Source: an uncultured Eubacterium sp.
Lineage (GTDB): Bacteria > Bacillota_A > Clostridia > Lachnospirales > Lachnospiraceae
Length of the DNA stretch: 50,837 nucleotides
Direction: 5' to 3'
Assembly: GCA_910589045.1 (NCBI GenBank)
Contig: CAJUSH010000023.1
Span: forward strand, 1-50,837
Notes under the pieces: model-generated
What the model saw: only the letters and a program-made list of their open reading frames with translations
Database searches by the model: none
Told to the model about the DNA's origin: nothing
Part shown: one piece after another, positions 17,478-26,774 of the stretch
How the letters are laid out: each line of letters starts with the position of its first letter
How positions within the stretch are numbered: the first letter of the stretch is position 1
Translations under genes and position numbers: made by a program

Positions 17478-18506
17478 ATGGAAAATAAAAAGAAAGTAAC
17501 GTTTGATGATATAGCAAAATATACGAATTTTTCAAAGACGACGATCTCCCGCTATTTTAACAATCCGGATTCCCTCACCGTAAAAAATCAGGACATCATT
17601 GCCCGGGCACTGGTTGATCTGAACTATCAGGAAAACAAGCTCGCGAGGGTGCTTGCAAACGGCAAAAGCGAATTTGTAGGCATCATCATCCCGAATCTCT
17701 ACCTGCATTATTATGCCGAAATGCTCAATCAGATCTTAAACACCTACGAACACTTCGGCTACAAATTCCTCGTTTTTGTCAGCAACGGCAATGCCGGGAC
17801 GGAGCGCGCCTACATTCAGGAGCTGCTGGCGTACAAGATCGAGGGCATGATCATATTAAGCCATACGATCCCCTCCGCAGAGCTTGCCTCCTGCCATATT
17901 CCGATTGTCACCATTGAGCGGGAGGATCAGTGCGTGAGCAGTGTAAACACGGACAACTATATGGGTGCCGTGCAGGCCACCAGCCTGCTGTTCAAAAACA
18001 GCTGTGACGTCCTGATTCATATCAATTCCACCGTCCATCGGGATGTCCCCGCCTACGGGCGCATACAGGGCTTTCTGGATACCTGCCGGGAAAATCAGCT
18101 CCGGCATGAGCTGATCATCAGGGATCTGGGGCATTCTCACCAGGAAATCCACGCGTGCATGCTGGAGCTATACGAATATCTGCAGAAAACCTATCCGCAT
18201 CAGAAAAAGGGTCTGTTCATGGCAAACGACACCCATGCCAACCATATGCTGAACATCATTTTCCGGGAATACGGCACCCTCCCGGAGGAGTACCGCATCA
18301 TCGGTTTCGATGATTCCCCCATCGCGGAGCACGCCATCCTTCCCATCAGCACCATCGGCCAGCAGATCAACAAGCTCGCATACGAAGCGATGGAGGTGCT
18401 GGTCACCCAGATGAACGAACGAAAAAAACGCCGTCCGAAGCCGCAGACGGAGCTGATCCATAAACATATCACGCCCATTCTGATACGGAGGGAAACGACG
18501 GATTAG
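17478..18506 (+). CDS. LacI-family repressor of the PTS locus
   Basis: 342 residues. The LacI helix-turn-helix is at the N-terminus (TFDDIAKYTNFSKTTISRYF, hinge near LARVLANGKS). It is followed by a periplasmic-binding-protein-like effector domain with VGIIIPNLYLHYYAE, MIILSHTIPS, GLFMANDTHANH and IIGFDDSPIAEH. It is the only plus-strand gene of this locus and is transcribed away from the hydrolase-PTS pair. The palindromes between them are its likely targets. The effector is probably the phosphorylated PTS sugar, as for related ScrR/TreR-type repressors, which is inference. Confidence 0.92.
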   Translation: MENKKKVTFDDIAKYTNFSKTTISRYFNNPDSLTVKNQDIIARALVDLNYQENKLARVLANGKSEFVGIIIPNLYLHYYAEMLNQILNTYEHFGYKFLVFVSNGNAGTERAYIQELLAYKIEGMIILSHTIPSAELASCHIPIVTIEREDQCVSSVNTDNYMGAVQATSLLFKNSCDVLIHINSTVHRDVPAYGRIQGFLDTCRENQLRHELIIRDLGHSHQEIHACMLELYEYLQKTYPHQKKGLFMANDTHANHMLNIIFREYGTLPEEYRIIGFDDSPIAEHAILPISTIGQQINKLAYEAMEVLVTQMNERKKRRPKPQTELIHKHITPILIRRETTD

Positions 18507-18533
18507 CCGCCGGCCCCTGCCGGTTAACGTCAA

Positions 18534-18560
18534 ATACCCCGCCGCAAAGCGGCAGGGTAT
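18534..18560. terminator. Hairpin between the convergent lacI gene and HAD remnant
   Basis: Arms ATACCCcGCCGC and GCGGCaGGGTAT surround an AAA loop. There is no U-run on either side, so intrinsic termination would be weak, but its position between two convergent reading frames fits a shared 3' end. Confidence 0.55.
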
Positions 18561-18574
18561 CAAGCAAGCGCTTT

Positions 18575-19384
18575 TCACGCAACTCCCATACGCAAAAACT
18601 CATGATAAATGCCGTCGTCCCAGACGCTCTCACACACACGGTCCGCCATGCGCTTGAGCTCCTCGCAGGCATTTTCCATCGCCACACTCACTCCCGCGGC
18701 CAGCATCATCTCGTAATCGTTCATACTGTCCCCGAATGCGACTGTATCTCTCATATCCCCGCCAAAATGTCGGCAGAGCAGCTCCATGCCCTTCCCCTTG
18801 TCCACCCCGCAGGGGATGATCTCACCGTTCAGGCAGATCGAGCCCTGTGCATAAGGGTGCACCGCATAGTGGAAGCGCGCTCCTAAAATCTGTCTGGTCT
18901 CCTCGATCGCCGCGGCACTCGTACTCGTAAAGCATATTTTGTACGCCCCATGGCCAGGGTACTCGTCATAGGGCCGAATGTGAATGCCCGCCTCAATCTC
19001 CTTCTGCATGCGGATCAGCTCCGAATTTGCCGCGTCCGCCTTTGCCGAGCGCAAAAGATCCTCCATCTGCGGGTCGGTATAGATGCCCTCGGGGCTTTCA
19101 ATCCGGCAGTAAAGCCCGTTTTCATGGAAAACGGAAAGGCACTCCTGTATCGTTTCCTCCGGAAGCAGATAGTCAAAGAGTACCTGCTCCCCCGCCTCCA
19201 CATGCGCCCCGGCGCTTGCGATGATCCCGTCAAAGCCAACGCTTTTGATCTCCCCGCCGATGATCGCCATATTCCGCCCGGTACTTAAAAACACCTTATG
19301 CCCGTTTTCCCTCGCCCTGCGCACGGCCCCGGCCACGCGCGCGGAAGGCGCGCGCATTGCCGAAACCAGTGTGCCGTCAATATC
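18575..19384 (-). pseudogene. Cof-type HAD phosphatase lacking its N-terminus
   Basis: The frame carries DIDGTLVS (motif I, in frame at 19361-19384), STGRN (motif II), DKGKGMELL (motif III) and GDSMNDYEM (motif IV), so almost the whole Cof/YbiV-like sugar phosphatase is present. The expected start and first strand (about 5-8 residues, hydrophobic and ending FFD before IDGT) are missing. Upstream of motif I the frame reads GDHRT and then meets a stop near 19454, with no start codon. The first ATG inside (19355-19357) would omit the catalytic aspartates. The DNA upstream is instead a PTS IIC fragment in another frame, so the gene was truncated by a deletion or rearrangement at about 19385. Confidence 0.75.
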
Positions 19385-19555
19385 AGTGCGATGATCGCCA
19401 CGGACATGGGCGGATTTAAAAAGTTCCTTCCCGTATCCGCCAAAAGCTGTGCTTCAATAGCTCCGAAAATATGGTGCAGTCCCGTGATAACCACAAGCTG
19501 CTGCAGGCCCGAGAACACCGCATAGCCTGCCACGCCCAGATTCTGTGAATCCACA
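19385..19555 (-). pseudogene. Fragment of a PTS IIC gene
   Basis: A minus-strand frame reads NLGVAGYAVFSGLQQLVVI, then TGLHHIFGAIEAQLLADTG and FLNPPMSVAIIA. These match the IIC region around the conserved 'GxHH' motif of Glc-family permeases, as does GIHHMYTIIDVGQLA in the intact gene at 14476-16380. It differs enough from that gene to be a different paralogue and not a recent copy. Both ends are abrupt: the HAD gene begins where 'IIAQGG' would follow, and the AraC fragment begins on the other strand at about 19552. About 55 residues of a roughly 600-residue protein remain. Confidence 0.65.
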
Positions 19556-20012
19556 CTGCGGCATCTACAAAGCAAGGGGCAGGCTCTTCCGCTTAAATGC
19601 GGGCGATGCGTTTCTCATCTGTCCCGGAGAGCTGATCTACTATGAGGCGGATGGCCACGACCCCTGGAGCTACACTTGGATCGGCATGCAGGGCATTAAG
19701 GTTGCAGGATATCTGGAGCGGACGACGCTCCCCGGAAAGCTCATTGTCCACTACGGCGCGGACGATGAGCTGCGGCGCTGCCATGAAAAAATGTTTGAAG
19801 CCGATAAGCTTCCGCGGAACCGCGATCTCATGATGAACCGCATTATGTATGAATACCTCTATCTGCTCGCGCGCAAATTTCCGAATGAGCGCGCGCTGCG
19901 CGATGAAAAGAAATCGGACTATGTGGAGGAGGCGCTGAACTTTATCGAGGGCCGCTACTGCGATCCCATCACGATCCAGGAGATCGCCGACCATCTGAAC
20001 ATTAACCGCACC
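19552..20012 (+). pseudogene. AraC-type regulator truncated at both ends
   Basis: The frame starts inside the cupin sensor domain (GIYKARGRLFRLNAGDAFLI, then LIYYEADGHDPWSYTWIGM, the usual family wording). It continues through the linker to the first helix-turn-helix (YVEEALNFIEGRYCDPITIQ, EIADHLNINR). It stops matching after that Arg at about 20010, where 'TYLSRLFK' and the second helix-turn-helix should follow. About 35 residues at the front and about 65 at the end are gone. A GTG at 19545 could start a frame, but no ribosome site precedes it. The product could not bind DNA normally. Confidence 0.7.
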
Positions 20013-20133
20013 GCAGGCGCGATGGATAAACACCGTACTATTCCCGTTATTTTTCCTTCTGCTTTTCCATCCAGCCTGCTGTCCATGCTCACCTTTTCTG
20101 TCGCTGCACATATCAGCTTCTCCCGCCACCCTC

Positions 20134-20748
20134 TTATTCCGGCAATACAGGAATCTTACGATCCCTGAAATAATACTCCCGGTCATGCTCCCCGATCTCC
20201 CGCAGCACACGGCACGGATTCCCGACCGCGACAACGTTTGCCGGAATGTCCTTTGTCACGACACTGCCCGCGCCGATCACCGTATAATCCCCGATCGTTA
20301 CGCCCGGGAGGATCACCGCTCCCGCACCGATCCAGCAGCATCTTCCGATATGCACCGGCATGTTGTACTGATAGAGCTTTTCACGAAGCTCCGGCAAAAT
20401 GGGATGTCCCGCCGTGGCAACCGTCACGTTCGGCCCGAACATCGTATAGTCCCCGACATAGATATGCGTATCGTCCACACACGTCAGATGATAGTTCGCA
20501 TAAACAAAATTCCCAAAATGGCAGTGGTGCCCGCCGAAATTCGCATAAAAAGGCGCCTCCACATACACACTCTCGCCGCACTCCGCAAGCATTTCCCTGA
20601 GCATACGCTCCCGCTTTTTTGTTTCAGAGGGCTTTGTCAGGTTATACTCGCAGAGTCTGTCCTGATAAGCCATCTGCTCCTTCATGATCGACTCGTCCCC
20701 CGGCAGATAAAGCTCCCCGGTGTGCAGTTTTTCTTTCATCTCACTCAT
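20134..20748 (-). CDS. Maltose/galactoside O-acetyltransferase (LacA/Maa family)
   Basis: 204 residues. A left-handed beta-helix acetyltransferase with the N-terminal Mac domain (MKEKLHTGELYLPGDESIM) and hexapeptide repeats from about 65 on (VYVEAPFYANFGGHHCHFGN, IYVGDYTMFGPNVTV). The catalytic His lies in TAGHPILPE. The coil IGAGAVILPGVTIGDYTVIG and GNPCRVLREI end the fold. It acetylates free sugars or thiogalactoside-like compounds using acetyl-CoA, in the cytoplasm, and is thought to detoxify non-metabolised sugars. It follows the ABC exporter gene by 93 bases and has its own GGGAGG site. Confidence 0.92.
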   Translation of the reverse strand: MSEMKEKLHTGELYLPGDESIMKEQMAYQDRLCEYNLTKPSETKKRERMLREMLAECGESVYVEAPFYANFGGHHCHFGNFVYANYHLTCVDDTHIYVGDYTMFGPNVTVATAGHPILPELREKLYQYNMPVHIGRCCWIGAGAVILPGVTIGDYTVIGAGSVVTKDIPANVVAVGNPCRVLREIGEHDREYYFRDRKIPVLPE

Positions 20749-20841
20749 TTTCGATTCCTCCCGTTTTTGTGCTTATATTATTTGTCAGACCTGTGTCTCT
20801 GCATCAATAACAGCCACCTTCATCCGGCCGTCCTGACCAGT

Positions 20842-22596
20842 CTAAACAATTCCATTCCACAGCCGGTAATAAATACCCTGCTTCTTTAAAAGCGCTTCAT
20901 GACTGCCCGACTCCGCAATACCGTCGCCTTCCAGCACAAGAATCCGGTCGTAATGCCGGATCGTCGTGAGCCGATGTGCGATGGTGATCGTCGTGCGCCC
21001 CTTTGCAAGCTGCTCCAGACTCTTTCCAACGAGCAGCTCGCTCTCGTTGTCAAGCGCGCTGGTCGCCTCGTCCAAAATGAGCAGCTTCGGATTTTTCAAA
21101 AACACCCGGGCAATGGATATGCGCTGCTTCTGTCCGCCGGAGAGCTTCACACCCCGCTCCCCCACATACGTATCATAGCCGTCCCTTAGCTCCCGCACAA
21201 ATTCATCCGCCCCTGCCAGACGCGCTGCCTCCTCGATCTCCCGTCGGCTCGCGCCCTCCCTGCCGTATGCAATGTTTTCCGCCACCGTCCCGCTGAACAG
21301 ATACACATCCTGCTGCACGATGCCGATGGACTCCCGCAGGCTCTTTAGCGTCACACTGCGGATATCCTGCCCGTCGATGCAAATGCTCCCGTCCGTCACA
21401 TCGTAAAAGCGCGGGATCAGGTTGCACAGCGTCGTCTTACCGCCTCCGGAAGGACCGACCAGCGCCACCCGCTCACCGGGCGCAATGGACAGCGAAAGAT
21501 GGCGCAGCACCTGATTGTGATCGTCCGGATATTCAAAACTCACGTCGTTAAGCTCGATGCGGCCGTCCGATACCTTCAGCTGCACCGCATCCTTAGCATC
21601 CTCGATCTCCACGGGTGCATCCATGATCTCGAAAAATCGCTCGATTCCGGTCATTCCCCGCTGGAACTGCTCCGCAAACTCCACGATGCGCCGGATAGTT
21701 GCAATCAATGTTGACACATACAAGACATACGCTACCAGATCGCCTGGCGTAATATACCTGTTGATGACAAACAGGCCGCCCGCAAGCACCACCACAAGAT
21801 ACATCAGCCCGTCAAAAAGCCGCGTGGACGACTGGAACAACGCCATAAAATGATAGGTCTGCTTTTTAATACGCTGGAACGCTTCGTTCCCCTCGGCAAA
21901 CTTTTCCGCTTCCATCTCCTCAGCGGCAAATGCCTTTACAACCCGCTCGCCAAGCAGCGAGTCCTCGATCTGTGCATTCAGCTCTCCGATCTGCACCCGC
22001 TGCTTGCGGAACGCCGCCCGGAGATTCTGGTTCAAAATAACGGACACCACAGCCATCAGAGGCACACAGATAAAGATGAGCAGCGTCAGCCACACATTGT
22101 AGGTGCACAAGATGGAAAAGCTCACGACAAATTTCAGCCCTGCGATAAAAAATTCCTCCGGGCAGTGGTGCGCAAACTCCGTCACCTCAAACAGATCGTT
22201 GGTGATGCGCCCCATAATCTGCCCGATCTTCGTATTGGAATAGTAGGTATAGCCCAGCTTCTGCAGATGATCAAAGGCATCGTGGCGCATATCCGTCTCG
22301 ATATAAACGCCCATGACATGACCCATATCCGCCATAAAATACTGCGCCGCCGCATCGATCAGGCGCAGCAAAAGATACAGCGCCGAGAGCTTTAGCACTA
22401 GAGACACGGTGAGCGCCGTCAGATCGTTCATCGCAAGGTCCGTGATCCTGCGCAAAATGAGGGGCAGCACCACGTCACACAGACAGGTGAGCGCCGCACA
22501 GAACAGATCCAGATACATGGTTTTCCGATATTTTTTTAAGTACGGATAAAACCGCCGGATCAAATGTGATTTTTTATTGCTGTATTCGTTTTTCAT
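20842..22596 (-). CDS. ABC exporter, fused permease and ATPase
   Basis: 584 residues. About six membrane helices occupy 1-310. The nucleotide-binding domain begins near 335 with the A-loop aromatic (VSFEYPDD). Walker A is GPSGGGKTTLC, the Q-loop lies in IGIVQQDVYLFSG, the signature is LSGGQKQR, and Walker B is LLILDEATSALD. This is the homodimeric or half-transporter multidrug/lipid exporter type (MsbA/BmrA-like). It lies 31 bases after the RND gene and is probably cotranscribed with it, so the two exporters may respond to the same signal. No second half-transporter is adjacent, so a homodimer is likely. Confidence 0.93.
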   Translation of the reverse strand: MKNEYSNKKSHLIRRFYPYLKKYRKTMYLDLFCAALTCLCDVVLPLILRRITDLAMNDLTALTVSLVLKLSALYLLLRLIDAAAQYFMADMGHVMGVYIETDMRHDAFDHLQKLGYTYYSNTKIGQIMGRITNDLFEVTEFAHHCPEEFFIAGLKFVVSFSILCTYNVWLTLLIFICVPLMAVVSVILNQNLRAAFRKQRVQIGELNAQIEDSLLGERVVKAFAAEEMEAEKFAEGNEAFQRIKKQTYHFMALFQSSTRLFDGLMYLVVVLAGGLFVINRYITPGDLVAYVLYVSTLIATIRRIVEFAEQFQRGMTGIERFFEIMDAPVEIEDAKDAVQLKVSDGRIELNDVSFEYPDDHNQVLRHLSLSIAPGERVALVGPSGGGKTTLCNLIPRFYDVTDGSICIDGQDIRSVTLKSLRESIGIVQQDVYLFSGTVAENIAYGREGASRREIEEAARLAGADEFVRELRDGYDTYVGERGVKLSGGQKQRISIARVFLKNPKLLILDEATSALDNESELLVGKSLEQLAKGRTTITIAHRLTTIRHYDRILVLEGDGIAESGSHEALLKKQGIYYRLWNGIV

Positions 22597-22627
22597 AACA
22601 TCTCCCTGATTTCTCCTGCTTTAAAAA

Positions 22628-25600
22628 TTACTGCTCCCCGTGCAGCTGTCCGATCAGCTCGCTCGTCTCGTCGGGAATCTCGTCGAGATCATCCCCCACG
22701 TCGATCACCCGGGGCTGTCTCCGGTATAAAATGTCATACATGACGGGCACGATAAACAGCGTCATGAGGGTTGCGTACACAAGCCCCGCCGCCACGACGA
22801 TGGACATGCCCTTCTGCATCGCATTTCCTGCGTCCTGCGAAAACACCATAACGCTCATGGAGAGAATCGTCGTCATCGCCGTCATGAGAATGGGACGCAT
22901 ACGGGTCTTTCCGGTAGCGATGAGCGCCGTGCGCTTCTCCACACCCGCAGCCCGAAGCTGGTTCGCATAGTCCACAAATACGATACCGTTGTTTACAATC
23001 GTCCCCATCAAAATCATAAAGCCCATGAGCGCCATCGCGGAAATATTTTTCCCGAATGCCGCCAGTCCGATCATGCCGCCGGTAAAGGCAAGGGGAATCG
23101 TAAAAATAATGATGAAGGGACTGAGCAGGCTCTGGAACTGCGCCACCATCACCAGATAGACCAGCAGCCCGCCCAGCGCGAGTGCCTTTAGCATCTGCAC
23201 AACCATGTCCATCACCTGCTCGCTCTCACCGCCGATCTCCACCGAACAGCCCTCCGGCGCGCGATAAGCGCTGAGCCTTTCCTCCAGCATGCGGGAGAGC
23301 AGGGTCGCGTTGTAGCCGTCCTTCACATCCGCGGTCACGGACATGTAGCGGCTCTGGTTTTCCCTTGTGATGGAATCCATGCTTGTTCCGGTAGTCATCG
23401 TCGCAAATTTGGACAGCTTGTATTTTTTCGTCACCGTCTCCCCGTCGTCATTCACGCTTTCCGCCTCAAGCTCCAAATCCATGAGGTTTTCGTAGGTCAG
23501 CGGCTCCGTCTCGTTGACCAGCCGCACATCAAGATTTACGCCGTCCCTGTTCATCGTGATCGCCGTCGCATCCGTTGTTGTGCGCGCCGCAATCGCCTGC
23601 AGAATCTGCGCGGAGGTCAGCCCGCAGGCCGCCGCCTTGTTGCGGTCTATGGAAAGGCGTACGGACTCATCCGCATTCGCCAGTCCGTCGTTAATGTTTT
23701 CCAGGCCGTTAAGCTCCTCTAAAATTGCCACGATATCTCCGCTGACCGCAATGAGGGCATCCTGATCCTCGCCGTAGATATCTACCTGAACCCCGCTGCC
23801 GAGCATGGTTGACATTTCCCCGAGCGCCGAGGAGGTAACAGCAATCTCGGCATCCGCGATCCCGCCGGTCTTTGCCCCGATCTCCTCACAGATATGGTGA
23901 AACGCTTTCGTCGTTTTTATGTCATCCTCCGTGATAATACTGAATGAAAAACGCGTATGGCTGCCTGCAGCGCTGCCCGCAACGGACGCGATCGCCGTCG
24001 CACCGCCGTCCATCGCGCCGACCTGCGCAATTCCGTCCACGGATAAAATGCACTCCATCACCTCGTCCGCTTTTGCATACGCCGCCTCCTTCTCGTAATC
24101 GTCCGGCAGCGTCATGCTCACGGAAATCTGGTTGCTCTCCATATCGTCCAGCAGTACAAGCCCTGTATCAAATGCCCGGAAAACGCAGACTGCAAGCAGT
24201 ACGGCCGCCAGTGCCAGCGGCACAATCTTAACCTTCAGACACCAGCCCAGCAGCTTTCCGTAGCCCTCCTGTATCCGGTCAAAGATCGGATGCTTTTTCT
24301 CCCGGATCTTTACGAGCATCACCGAAGAAAAGGTGGGGACAACCGTCAGCGCCACAACAAGGGATGCCACCAGCGCGTAGGAGATCGTGAACGCGAAGGG
24401 CACCATAAGCTGACTCACCATGCCCGTCGTATAGACCATCGGGAAAAAGACACAGATTGTCGTCACCGTGGAGGCAACGATCGGCGCCGCCACCTGGCGC
24501 GCTCCCTGCACCGCCGCAGCCGGAGCGCTGAGACCCTTCTGCCGCAGACGGTACACATTTTCCATAACAACAATGGAATTATCTACCAGCATACCGATTC
24601 CGAGACAAAGCCCGCCCAGGGACATGACGTTGATATGGATTCCCGTAAAGTACATGACAATGAGGGCAAACAGTACCGAAAAGGGAATGCTGAACGCCAC
24701 TACCACCGTGGGCTTCACCTCCTGCAAAAACAGTGCCAGCACGATCACCGCCAGCACCGCTCCCAGAATCATACTCGTCAGCACGCTCTTGATAATCATG
24801 CTGATATAATCGCCCTGGTTCATGATGGAGGTCATGGAAAGCCCGGGATAATCCTCCTCCAGCTCCTCAAATGCCGCAAGCAAAGTTTTTGACACATCGC
24901 TCGTGCTGGCATTGCTGACCTTGAACACCGAGAGGAGCACCGCATCGTTTCCGTTCATCTTCGCATAGCTCTCCCCCACATTGTCGACGATGGTCACGTC
25001 CGCCACATCGCTGATGCGGATTTTTCCCACACCCGCGATCTTTGTGAGCACCAGATCCGCAATCTCCTCCTCGTCGGTAAAATGCTCCCCAACCTCCACG
25101 AGAAACTGATGATCAGACTGATCATCGATGTATCCGGCGGGCATTGCCAGATTCTGCGCATATATAATAGAAGAAAGCGTCTGCAAGCTGAGAAGCGCAT
25201 TTATATTGGCGTTTTCCAGCGCTGCCTTTTTTGCCTCCTTCATCTGCTTTTCGGCCTCCGCTAGCTGCTCCCTTGCGGACTCCATCTGCGTCTCCCCTGC
25301 CGCCATCTGCGCCTGTCCCGAGCCAAATCCCGCCGCGGCGGTGTAGCCGCCCGCGATCACCTGGGACTGCTTGTCGTCCATACCCTCCATCTGCTTATTG
25401 ATTTCGTCGAGCATCGCCTGTGACGCCGCAAGCTCCGTCTCCAGATTGGTCAGTGCGGTGTCGATCTGGGGCAGACGGGTATTTACGATATCATTCACCT
25501 GCTTGATGCTCTCATAAGTCACGCCCTCGATGGCCTCGCCCTGTCCCATCTGATCCAGCCACGCCAGAAGCGCCTCCGTCGCTTCCCGGTCTGCCGCAGC

Positions 25601-26563
25601 CTCCGCGACACTGCCCGGGATCCGGATCCCCGACTGCTCCGCCACCGTGCCAAGGCTCACGGCAAGCTGTGCCAGCATACGATCCATCTGTTCGTATGTA
25701 TCCAGTATATTTGCATCCTCATACGCCTGCTTCTCCGCCTCCAGCGCACTTTTGCCCGCCTTTAGGCTGTTCAGGCCCGACTCATAGGCAGCCTTCGTGG
25801 CCTGGGCCTGTGAGAGCTGAACGGATGCATCCGCAAGCTGACGGTTCGTGTCCGACTGCTGCCTGTTCAGATTCGCCTTCTGTCTTTCCAGTTCCTCCTC
25901 GCCGTCCGCAAGCTCCGCTTTTGCATCCGCGATCTCCTTCGCCGCATCCGCAAGCTTTTCATTTGTGTGCTCTAAAATGCGCTCATTTACCGCGTCGATT
26001 TTCTCCTGGTTCAGACGAATCTCCACGGAGTCCGCAACCTCACCGCTCGTGGAAATGCTCGCCACACCGTTTTGCCGCTCCAGATAGGGAATCACCACAT
26101 CCCGCGCAAAGGTCGTGACCTCCCTGATATCCTTTCCCTCATAATCGATGGAGGCATACATCGTCGCCAGCATGTCCATGCTCATTTCCATAATATTCGG
26201 AATGCCGCACTCCTCGGGCAGATCCATGGAGTCAAGCGCCATGGACACCCGCACCAGCGCCGCCTCCATATCCGTCTCCTCCGAAAACTGCAGCATGACC
26301 ATCCCGTAATTTTCCGCCGACGTGCTCGTAATGTCCGCCACACCGCTGATCGTTCCAAGCGTGCGCTCCATTGGCGCGGTCACATCCATCTCCACCTGCT
26401 CGGGAGATGCGCCCGCCTCCGTAGTGATCACCGCCAGATAAGGTATCGTCAGATCCGGCATCAGGTCGGTCTGCATACCGTTCAGGCTCACCGCACCGAT
26501 GACCAGGATGATAACAACCGCCACTACAACATAAAAAGGCTTTTTTACGCAAAATCTTGTCAT
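22628..26563 (-). CDS. RND-family efflux transporter with an inserted coiled-coil hairpin
   Basis: 1311 residues from the ATG at 26561-26563, which has a GGAAAGGA site 8 bases upstream. AcrB/SwrC-like proteins are usually about 1030-1060. The first helix (YVVVAVVIILVIGAVSL), porter domain, TM4 motif LGIGMLVDNSIVVMENV and a second repeat (SAMALMGFMILMGTIVNNGIVF) are standard. Inserted in the first porter domain, at about residues 194-455, is a long helical segment rich in Ala, Glu, Gln and Lys with heptads, in two opposed arms with a Gly-rich turn between. It resembles the hairpin of membrane-fusion proteins. Gram-positive cells lack an outer membrane, so this hairpin may reach through the wall or bind a partner (inference). 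Confidence 0.92.
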   Translation of the reverse strand: MTRFCVKKPFYVVVAVVIILVIGAVSLNGMQTDLMPDLTIPYLAVITTEAGASPEQVEMDVTAPMERTLGTISGVADITSTSAENYGMVMLQFSEETDMEAALVRVSMALDSMDLPEECGIPNIMEMSMDMLATMYASIDYEGKDIREVTTFARDVVIPYLERQNGVASISTSGEVADSVEIRLNQEKIDAVNERILEHTNEKLADAAKEIADAKAELADGEEELERQKANLNRQQSDTNRQLADASVQLSQAQATKAAYESGLNSLKAGKSALEAEKQAYEDANILDTYEQMDRMLAQLAVSLGTVAEQSGIRIPGSVAEAAADREATEALLAWLDQMGQGEAIEGVTYESIKQVNDIVNTRLPQIDTALTNLETELAASQAMLDEINKQMEGMDDKQSQVIAGGYTAAAGFGSGQAQMAAGETQMESAREQLAEAEKQMKEAKKAALENANINALLSLQTLSSIIYAQNLAMPAGYIDDQSDHQFLVEVGEHFTDEEEIADLVLTKIAGVGKIRISDVADVTIVDNVGESYAKMNGNDAVLLSVFKVSNASTSDVSKTLLAAFEELEEDYPGLSMTSIMNQGDYISMIIKSVLTSMILGAVLAVIVLALFLQEVKPTVVVAFSIPFSVLFALIVMYFTGIHINVMSLGGLCLGIGMLVDNSIVVMENVYRLRQKGLSAPAAAVQGARQVAAPIVASTVTTICVFFPMVYTTGMVSQLMVPFAFTISYALVASLVVALTVVPTFSSVMLVKIREKKHPIFDRIQEGYGKLLGWCLKVKIVPLALAAVLLAVCVFRAFDTGLVLLDDMESNQISVSMTLPDDYEKEAAYAKADEVMECILSVDGIAQVGAMDGGATAIASVAGSAAGSHTRFSFSIITEDDIKTTKAFHHICEEIGAKTGGIADAEIAVTSSALGEMSTMLGSGVQVDIYGEDQDALIAVSGDIVAILEELNGLENINDGLANADESVRLSIDRNKAAACGLTSAQILQAIAARTTTDATAITMNRDGVNLDVRLVNETEPLTYENLMDLELEAESVNDDGETVTKKYKLSKFATMTTGTSMDSITRENQSRYMSVTADVKDGYNATLLSRMLEERLSAYRAPEGCSVEIGGESEQVMDMVVQMLKALALGGLLVYLVMVAQFQSLLSPFIIIFTIPLAFTGGMIGLAAFGKNISAMALMGFMILMGTIVNNGIVFVDYANQLRAAGVEKRTALIATGKTRMRPILMTAMTTILSMSVMVFSQDAGNAMQKGMSIVVAAGLVYATLMTLFIVPVMYDILYRRQPRVIDVGDDLDEIPDETSELIGQLHGEQ

Positions 26564-26587
26564 CACATCATTCCTTTCCAACCCTGT

Positions 26588-26638
26588 CGTTTTGCAAACT
26601 TTGCCTTCTATCATAACATAAAGAAAAACGTTTTGCAC
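26588..26638 (-). promoter_or_regulatory. Promoter and repeat-type operator of the RND-ABC unit
   Basis: GTGCAA (26633-26638), 17 bases, TATGAT (26610-26615) on the minus strand. The 9-base word CGTTTTGCA occurs twice in direct orientation at 26588-26596 and 26629-26637, once over the -35 box and once past the start point. This is a plausible repressor site. Confidence 0.5.
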
Positions 26639-26672
26639 CCTCTGTTTTTCTATGCCTGCCCCCTGTAAAATG

Positions 26673-26703
26673 CCGTTACGGTTCACTCCGTGACCGGTAA
26701 CGG
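26673..26703. repeat. REP-like palindrome, copy 2
   Basis: Arms CCGTTACgGtTCAC and GTGACcGGTAACGG surround a TCC loop. It differs from the copy at 90-116 at a few positions. On the minus strand it lies 70 bases past the recombinase stop and could end that transcript. Confidence 0.55.
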
Positions 26704-26774
26704 GCAGTTTGGCCATGCGCATGCGCTTCGAGAAGTCCGGGCTGCAGTCTGAATCATGCGCTTCCGCAGCCGCC

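Noticed and set aside
19545..20168. Intact AraC regulator
   Set aside because: It begins inside the cupin domain and lacks the second helix-turn-helix, and there is no ribosome site. It is called a pseudogene instead.
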